In this document: positions 59,156 through 64,000 of the stretch, piece after piece
How the letters are laid out: each line of letters begins with the position of its first letter
How positions within the stretch are numbered: position 1 is the first letter of the stretch
The notes under the pieces: generated by a model
Told to the model about the DNA's origin: nothing
The model's input: the letters and a program-made list of their open reading frames with translations, nothing else
Database searches by the model: none
From: Saliniplasma sp046497075
Lineage (GTDB): Archaea > Thermoplasmatota > Thermoplasmata > Halarchaeoplasmatales > Halarchaeoplasmataceae
NCBI GenBank assembly: GCA_046497075.1
Contig: JAWOGF010000050.1
Location: 1 to 64,000, forward strand
DNA: 64,000 nt
Reading direction: 5' to 3'
Translations under genes and position numbers: made by a program

Positions 59156-59827
59156 ATGAAGTATGCTGCTCTGTTCTCAGGAGGCAAGGATTCCGCACTA
59201 GCCTTGTGGAAAGCTCAAAAAGATGGTTTGAACGTGGAGTATTTAGTAACTGTATTTCCTGAAAGAGATGATTCCTACATGTTCCATAAACCGAATCTAG
59301 ATCTTGTCCCAGATATCGCTGAATCAGTGGGTATTGAGTTGGTTAAAGTGAGAACGGAGGGGGAAAAAGAGAAGGAGCTGCAAGACCTGAAAGAGGGTTT
59401 GGAGAATTTAAAGATCGGGGGGATCATCACCGGTGCTGTGGCATCTTCTTACCAATATAAAAGACTCGAAAAACTTTCTTCTCAGTTAGAACTAGAACTG
59501 TACGCACCTTTGTGGGGGATGGATCAAGAAAATTTATTAAATGAATTATTAGAAGATGAATTTGATGTGATTATAGTGAGCGTTGCGGCCATGGGCCTTG
59601 ATGAAAAGTGGTTAGGTCGGAAGATCGACAAGTACTGTGTTGATGAACTTGAGGAATTGAACGACAAATACGGAATCAACGTTGCAGGGGAAGGCGGTGA
59701 ATACGAGAGCTTGGTACTAAATGCACCCAATTTTAAATGGGCGTTCGAAGTGGTTGATGCAGATATAAAGTGGGATGGACATCGTGGGGAATATAAAATT
59801 AATAAAATTAAGAAAAAAAGGGAATGA
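59156..59827 (+). CDS. Dph6-like diphthine-ammonia ligase / PP-loop ATPase
   Basis: 223 residues. ALFSGGKDSALALWKAQKDG is the PP-loop (SGGKDS) ATP motif; EGGEYESLVLNAP near the end is the hallmark of the MJ0570/Dph6 group, which performs the final amidation of diphthamide on elongation factor 2. ITGAVASSYQYKRLE and LYAPLWGMDQENLLNEL are further family motifs. It is divergent from the HDAC gene, 58 bp apart, and convergent with the ferritin-like gene. Confidence 0.93.
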   Translation: MKYAALFSGGKDSALALWKAQKDGLNVEYLVTVFPERDDSYMFHKPNLDLVPDIAESVGIELVKVRTEGEKEKELQDLKEGLENLKIGGIITGAVASSYQYKRLEKLSSQLELELYAPLWGMDQENLLNELLEDEFDVIIVSVAAMGLDEKWLGRKIDKYCVDELEELNDKYGINVAGEGGEYESLVLNAPNFKWAFEVVDADIKWDGHRGEYKINKIKKKRE

Positions 59828-59835
59828 TTTTTAGC

Positions 59836-60387
59836 CTATACTTTCTCAAGCCTGTCCCTTTCTATCATATTCGAAATGGTTTCGCGAGCGAAACCGGGTG
59901 TCTTTTTATCTTTTTGTTTTTCGAATTGGTCTTTTCCAGTTTCATAAAGATATTTTTCAGCTTTCAAACTCTCATAATGCCCTTTTTCCATCAAAGCGAT
60001 ATATTTGAAAAGTGTGCGGTATTTTTCTTTTCGTTTAGAAAGATGACTATAAAGTTCATAGGCATCATCTTCTGCTTTCATAGCACGATCTATAGCTTCG
60101 ATCAGGTTCCTCACGGTTTTTATTTCTTTTACGAATACTCCTTCATGAGGCGGGAGGCCTTCAACGTCAGGAACAACATAATCTTTATCACCAAATTCCA
60201 TTTTATGAAGTTTTAAAAGTTCTTCCTTATGTCTTTTTTCATCTTCAGCTAAGCTTTTAAATTTCTTAGATGCTAGACCCTCCAACTTTTTAGAAAGGGA
60301 CATATAGCCCTCATGAGCAGCTTGTTCACCCTCGATAGAATAGCCAACGAGTTCTTTGAAGCTTATTTCATCTAATTTCTCATACAT
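59836..60387 (-). CDS. Ferritin-like/rubrerythrin-like di-iron protein
   Basis: 183 residues from the ATG at 60387; the longer frame to 60483 would run into the promoter of tldD. Helix pairs contain E-x6-Y and ExxH motifs: EGEQAAHEGYMSL, LAEDEKRHKEELLKL, MKAEDDAYELYSHL and ALMEKGHYESLKAEK, giving the four-helix di-iron site. It lacks the C-terminal rubredoxin domain of true rubrerythrin. A role in peroxide removal or iron handling in an anaerobe is likely. It is divergent from tldD with 108 bp between starts. Confidence 0.85.
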   Translation of the reverse strand: MYEKLDEISFKELVGYSIEGEQAAHEGYMSLSKKLEGLASKKFKSLAEDEKRHKEELLKLHKMEFGDKDYVVPDVEGLPPHEGVFVKEIKTVRNLIEAIDRAMKAEDDAYELYSHLSKRKEKYRTLFKYIALMEKGHYESLKAEKYLYETGKDQFEKQKDKKTPGFARETISNMIERDRLEKV

Positions 60388-60456
60388 ACTAATCACTCTA
60401 GTTATTTTGATGTTTTCACCGTTATTAAGTTTTTCTATTTTTTCCGCACAACAACC

Positions 60457-60465
60457 TATATATAA
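60457..60465 (+). promoter_or_regulatory. TATA box of tldDE
   Basis: TATATATAA; box centre to the predicted start gives about 60487, so the leader before the ATG at 60496 would be about nine bases. Confidence 0.5.
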
Positions 60466-60475
60466 GACAGTTAAC

Positions 60476-60495
60476 ATTTGCATTACGGTGCAAAT
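60476..60495 (+). promoter_or_regulatory. Palindromic operator-like site over the tldDE start site
   Basis: ATTTGCA-N6-TGCAAAT is a perfect 7-bp inverted repeat that spans the predicted transcription start and the GGTG ribosome-binding bases. A dimeric repressor bound here would block both polymerase and leader; no candidate regulator is adjacent. Confidence 0.5.
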
Positions 60496-61935
60496 ATGCG
60501 GGACATCACTAATTATGCAATAAAAAAATTAGAGGACTCAGATATCCAGTACGGTGATATCCGGTTTTCAGATATTTTGACTCAATCGATACAGGTGAGG
60601 AACGGATCTGTTGAAAGTATCAAAGACAATACCAGTAGAGGATACGGTATCAGAATTATAGACAAAGGCTGGGGTTTCGCCTCATCTTCTGTATTATCGA
60701 AGAAGGGCATTGACGAGACCTTAAAAAGAGCGAAAAAGATCGCAAAAGCCTCTGGAAAAACTTCTGAAGGTGTAGAACTGAAGGATGTGGAGATCCACAA
60801 GGACAAGTATGTAAACGATTACAAAAAAGATCCTTTCGAGGTCGATCTAGAAGAGAAGATTGATTATCTAGTTGATGCAAACGAGCGGCTTGATGTCGAT
60901 GATCAAATAAACGTTCGGACTTCCAATTTTAAAGCTTGGAGGTTCTTGAAAGAGTTCGCAAGTACGGAAGGTGCACGTATAGAACAGGAATTAGTCCAGT
61001 GCGGCGGAGGTTTGAGTGTGACCGTTTCTGACGGGGAAGACGTTCAAACTCGAAGTTATCCTAATTCCTTTGGAGGCGATTACAGTTCAAGAGGATACGA
61101 ATTCTTCGAAGGGATGGATCTGCTAGGGAATGCGGAGGAAACAGCCCATGAGGGTGTAGATCTTTTAAACGCTGATCAATGTCCAGAAGGAAAGATGGAT
61201 ATCATATTGAACACGAACCAACTAGCTTTACAGGTCCACGAGAGCTGTGGTCATCCAACAGAATTGGATAGAGCCTTAGGAACTGAAGCCAGTTATGCGG
61301 GGACGAGTTTCATGACTCCTGGCAAACTCGGAAAGCTGAGGTATGGGTCAGATATAGTTCATCTGACTTCGGATGCCACCGCGAAAGGTGGATTAGGAAC
61401 GTTTGGGTACGACGATGAAGGAGTTAAAGCCAAGAAAGTCGATCTTGTAAAAGACGGTATTTTCGTTGGGTATCAAGCGTCTAGAGAAGATGCGGCCCAG
61501 GTAGATGTAGAAGTGAGTGGAAGTATGCGTGCCGACGGATGGAGTAATTTACCACTAGTCAGGATGACTAATATCAATTTAGAACCAGGAGATTGGTCCC
61601 GGAAAGAGATAATCGAAGAAACTGATAAAGGTATCATCTTCGACGGCGTCAAAAGTTGGAGTATAGATGATAAGAGATTGAACTTCATGTTCGGAACTGA
61701 GGCCGGTTATTTAGTTGAAGATGGAGAAGTTAAAAAACTGATCAAGAACCCAACCTATACGGGCATCACTTACGAGTTCTGGAGAAGATGCAACGCGATA
61801 TCTGGAAAAGATGATTGGAAACTGCACGGAGTCCCGAATTGCGGAAAAGGAGAACCACCTCAAGTAATGAGGGTTGGTCACGGTGTTGCGCCTGCTCGAT
61901 TTGAAGACGTTACAGTGGGGGTGGGAAAATGGTAA
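60496..61935 (+). CDS. tldD: TldD-family metalloprotease subunit
   Basis: 479 residues from the ATG at 60496, with GGTG five bases ahead; the frame's earlier ATG at 60478 lies in the operator. The zinc motif HExxxH is at 248-253 (HESCGHPTEL). TldD pairs with TldE (PmbA); the heterodimer cleaves unstructured peptides into small fragments and matures some ribosomal peptides. The next gene overlaps its end by 7 bp, as usual for this pair. Confidence 0.95.
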   Translation: MRDITNYAIKKLEDSDIQYGDIRFSDILTQSIQVRNGSVESIKDNTSRGYGIRIIDKGWGFASSSVLSKKGIDETLKRAKKIAKASGKTSEGVELKDVEIHKDKYVNDYKKDPFEVDLEEKIDYLVDANERLDVDDQINVRTSNFKAWRFLKEFASTEGARIEQELVQCGGGLSVTVSDGEDVQTRSYPNSFGGDYSSRGYEFFEGMDLLGNAEETAHEGVDLLNADQCPEGKMDIILNTNQLALQVHESCGHPTELDRALGTEASYAGTSFMTPGKLGKLRYGSDIVHLTSDATAKGGLGTFGYDDEGVKAKKVDLVKDGIFVGYQASREDAAQVDVEVSGSMRADGWSNLPLVRMTNINLEPGDWSRKEIIEETDKGIIFDGVKSWSIDDKRLNFMFGTEAGYLVEDGEVKKLIKNPTYTGITYEFWRRCNAISGKDDWKLHGVPNCGKGEPPQVMRVGHGVAPARFEDVTVGVGKW

Positions 61936-63293
61936 ACGAAGATTTAGAGCGCTCTGCTCAGAAGGTACTGGATAAAGTTGAAGTCGATGAAGTCGAAGTG
62001 CTGATAAATAGAAAAGACAGAGCTTTGACGAGATACGCTAATTCTAAAATCCACCAGAATGTTGGACAAAATGATTTCGACGTGTCCATAAGAGCGATTC
62101 TTGGAAAGAAAGTTGGATCAGTTTCCACTAACTCCGTCGATGAAAAATCTTTGGTGGAAGCTTTACGAAGAGCTGAGAATATAGCCAAGCATCAGAAAGA
62201 AGACCCTGACTTTATAGGTCTTCCAGAACCTAAAGAGGGGCGTGATGGTAAAGAGAATTATTTCGAAGAAACTGCTTCTTTCACACCAGACGAGCGTGCT
62301 GAAAAGGTCAAAGAGATCATCGAGTATGCAAGCGGTAAAGGGGTTGACCGTATGTACGGGGCTTTTGAAACGGAAACCATCGAAGTACTTGTTGCAAATA
62401 CTAACGGGATTATGAAAAGTAGCAGGATGAGTAAAGCCAATTTGACCGCTACCGCTATAGCAGACTGGGATAACGACCAAGGATTCGGTTGGAGTGAACA
62501 GTGCTCCGCTAACGTGAAAGATATCGATCACATGAACGTTGCTAAGACTGCTGTTGATAAAGGCCTGAACAACATGAATACCGAGAACATCGAACCCGGT
62601 GAGTATACAGTTGTGTTGGAACCGTTAGCAGTTAACACCATGCTCATGTACCTAGCCATGATGGGTATGAGCGCTAAGAAAGTTCAGGAGAAAAGAAGTT
62701 TCATGAACGGAAAATTTGGTGAACAGATCATGGACGAACGGGTAAATATCTTCGACGATGCTATGCACGATGAGATGATCGGTTTCCCATTTGATTACGA
62801 AGGAGTACCCAAACAGAGAGTAGATATAGTGAAGAACGGGATTGCAAATGATGTCGTTTACGATTCCTACACCGCTGGAAGAGAAGAAGAAGATAAAGAA
62901 TCTACAGGACATGCCTTACCGATGCCGAATCCCATGAGTCCTATGCCTCTAAATCTGATGATGGATACGGGAGATGCTAGCGTACAGGAGATGATCGAAG
63001 ATACTGAGAAAGGGATACTGGTCACTAGATTCAATTACTGCAGACCGGTACATCCAGTAAAAGGTATATTGACCGGACTTACTAGAGACGGGACCTGGAT
63101 GATCGAAGACGGAGAGGTTACACAACCGTTGAAGAATCTTAGGTTCACACAGAATCTACTCGATGCTTTCAGAAACGTCGAATTGATCGGAAAAGAACGG
63201 GTAATGTTCTCGCTTGGATTCTACCCGGGTTACTCAGTAGTTCCAGCTTTGAAGATACCCGAGTTTAACTTCACAGGTACGACAGAATTCTAA
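61929..63293 (+). CDS. tldE: TldE/PmbA-family subunit
   Basis: 454 residues, non-catalytic partner of the TldDE protease. It has the same fold as TldD (FTPDERAEKVKEIIEYASGKG, YTVVLEPLAVNTMLMYLAMM, SFMNGKFGEQIMDERVNIFD) but no HExxxH. It ends GYSVVPALKIPEFNFTGTTEF, equivalent to the family's C-terminus. The start overlaps tldD by 7 bp, with GGGTGGG just before its ATG. A T-rich stretch follows its stop. Confidence 0.93.
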   Translation: MVNEDLERSAQKVLDKVEVDEVEVLINRKDRALTRYANSKIHQNVGQNDFDVSIRAILGKKVGSVSTNSVDEKSLVEALRRAENIAKHQKEDPDFIGLPEPKEGRDGKENYFEETASFTPDERAEKVKEIIEYASGKGVDRMYGAFETETIEVLVANTNGIMKSSRMSKANLTATAIADWDNDQGFGWSEQCSANVKDIDHMNVAKTAVDKGLNNMNTENIEPGEYTVVLEPLAVNTMLMYLAMMGMSAKKVQEKRSFMNGKFGEQIMDERVNIFDDAMHDEMIGFPFDYEGVPKQRVDIVKNGIANDVVYDSYTAGREEEDKESTGHALPMPNPMSPMPLNLMMDTGDASVQEMIEDTEKGILVTRFNYCRPVHPVKGILTGLTRDGTWMIEDGEVTQPLKNLRFTQNLLDAFRNVELIGKERVMFSLGFYPGYSVVPALKIPEFNFTGTTEF

Positions 63294-63299
63294 AAAACA

Positions 63300-63317
63300 C
63301 TTTTTTCTTTTTTTGAT
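63300..63317 (+). terminator. T-rich terminator after tldE
   Basis: Two T-runs separated by a C lie directly after the tldE stop; archaeal RNA polymerase stops at such T-runs without needing a hairpin. Between here and 63430 there is a 9-bp hairpin TTTGTTTTC/GAAAACAAA (63368-63391) and no gene. Confidence 0.5.
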
Positions 63318-63429
63318 ATATAGTGAATTATACGTAAACATTAGAATAAAAACCGTTTTGTGGGTCATTTGTTTTCTTCTTGGAAAACAAACTACTGGGT
63401 GTGCATAACATCGGGAACAACAAAACTAT

Positions 63430-63708
63430 TCATTTCACAAATAATCTTTTTTTCTCTAAATACAGTGTAACCTCATTAACAAATTTCTTAGCACTTTCAT
63501 TCAAATCTTCAGCCTCGTGATCTGATATTTCAAATGTATATTCATAATCACCTAGTTGTCTTTTATCAAAGGCTCTGGTGACCTCCTCACCCACCTGGTT
63601 TACATCAGGAAGGTGCTTCCTTCCATTTATCCGTGTATACTGGAATTCTGAAGAATTCCAACGAGTCTCAGAATTATAGAATAATTCTAATTTAGTGATA
63701 CTTTCTTT
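63430..63708 (-). pseudogene. HEPN-domain-like protein fragment (no start codon)
   Basis: An open stretch of 92 codons between TGA at 63709-63711 and TGA at 63430-63432. It has no ATG at all; GTG codons exist but would remove conserved parts. The last half (FDKRQLGDYEYTFEISDHEA then EDLNESAKKFVNEVTLYLEK) has the R-x-x-GDY...A...FV...L pattern of the C-terminal helices of UPF0332/HEPN proteins, often partners of MNT nucleotidyltransferases in toxin-antitoxin pairs. The N-terminal half, with the HEPN RxxxxH region, is missing or scrambled by hairpin-forming DNA. No MNT gene is in view. Likely a decayed gene. Confidence 0.5.
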
Positions 63709-63797
63709 TCAAAATTGTTACACTATTTGGAATTTGATTCCAAAAATATCATCTGGTTTTCGGACTACCGAAGGAATCTATCAGGAACGTCCTGATA
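63641..63797 (+). repeat. Cluster of five short hairpins
   Basis: Perfect stem-loops occur at 63641-63660 (8 bp), 63670-63688 (8 bp), 63726-63744 (7 bp), 63759-63772 (5 bp) and 63779-63797 (8 bp). This density is far above the surrounding DNA and marks a structured RNA, a transposon end, or a recombination site. It partly overlaps the HEPN-like fragment. Confidence 0.6.
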
Positions 63798-64000
63798 GGG
63801 CGGAACGTCCACTTTTTTGACGGTTGCCACCTACCTCACCAACTTGCGTTGCAGAGGACGGGTCGTCGGTAGTGGCTTCGAGCACGGTCACGGTGCTCCA
63901 GATACCAGAGGATATGAGAATTCTATTTAGATAACCGAACAGCATGCTAGATACTCATCGCTATTAACGGGAGTTGTTTCAGGCTCATCGGCCGGGGAGT
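63781..64000 (-). pseudogene. GC-richer C-terminal remnant, possibly of a TnpB (IS200/IS605) gene; edge-truncated
   Basis: Two minus-strand frames look protein-like. One enters from the right edge and ends at 63927 with PETTPVNSDEYLACCSVI. The other runs from 63945 to 63781 and ends TTDDPSSATQVGEVGGNRQK then SGRSALSGRS. A frameshift near 63940 would join them. The EP-ETTPV and SSAT-V-E-G wording is loosely like tails of archaeal TnpB proteins, and the hairpins just downstream (63726-63797 plus GAGCAC/GTGCTC at 63880-63898) could be the omega-RNA/right-end. GC content rises here relative to the neighbourhood. The Zn-ribbon and RuvC motifs are beyond the edge, so this is tentative. Confidence 0.3.

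Overview
The window looks like a chromosomal segment of an archaeon, most likely an uncultivated member of the Thermoplasmatota (class Thermoplasmata sensu lato). The sequence-based reasons are: archaeal-type 23S rRNA; tRNA-Glu with a canonical bulge-helix-bulge intron; TATA boxes about 25-30 bp ahead of start codons with very short or absent leaders; fibrillarin, isopentenyl phosphate kinase, type 2 IPP isomerase and a GGPP-synthase-type prenyltransferase (archaeal lipid synthesis); AglB-type oligosaccharyltransferase; DUF835 and Zn-ribbon/coiled-coil proteins. The 23S gene is not followed by 5S or tRNA, as in Thermoplasmata where rRNA genes are scattered. The DNA is AT-rich and many proteins are rich in Asp/Glu. 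The taxon is an inference, not proven here.

Layout. 1-950: 3' third of 23S rRNA. 1056-10391: YdjM-like membrane protein, TrpRS, a giant 2250-residue AglB-like oligosaccharyltransferase and a secreted, membrane-anchored partner. 10414-13423: a minus-strand enoyl-CoA hydratase / 3-hydroxyacyl-CoA dehydrogenase / thiolase set. 13543-23312: a surface-glycan region (WecB epimerase, GT4 glycosyltransferase, broken sulfotransferase, sulfatase, large exported protein, Wzx-type flippase, DUF354 protein, DedA-like protein). 23365-30001: GDT1-type transporter, Nudix hydrolase and a pair of coiled-coil proteins, one with Zn ribbons and one of 1345 residues. 30003-33007: isoprenoid operon preceded by a 53-residue ORF. 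33225-39012: small membrane protein, GalE-like epimerase, transporters, stress protein, fibrillarin and an aminotransferase. 39190-39471: intron-containing tRNA-Glu whose 3' end is duplicated, flanking palindrome-rich DNA. 39618-44689: ABC-F ATPase and a glycyl-radical enzyme with its activase. 44899-53049: small Zn-ribbon protein, a DnaA-type AAA+ protein fused to DUF835, Ca2+/Na+ exchanger, TraB-family and DUF368 membrane proteins, PHP and DUF447 proteins. 53225-63293: roadblock protein, YtcJ-like amidohydrolase, GcvH, SHMT, CBS-domain protein, HDAC-family deacetylase, Dph6-like protein, ferritin-like protein, TldD/TldE pair. 63294-64000: gene-poor, hairpin-rich end with a HEPN-like fragment and GC-richer DNA that may be the tail of a TnpB-type element.

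How it fits together. The glycan region, AglB and the DUF368/DedA-like membrane proteins fit N-glycosylation and cell-surface decoration; the large exported proteins carry many N-x-S/T sequons and are plausible substrates. The beta-oxidation trio, glycyl-radical enzyme, GcvH/SHMT and TldDE suggest an organotrophic, anaerobic life using fatty acids, amino acids and peptides. The most unusual item is the archaeal protein with a bacterial-DnaA-like ATPase that lacks the DnaA DNA-binding domain and ends in DUF835 (45775-47553).
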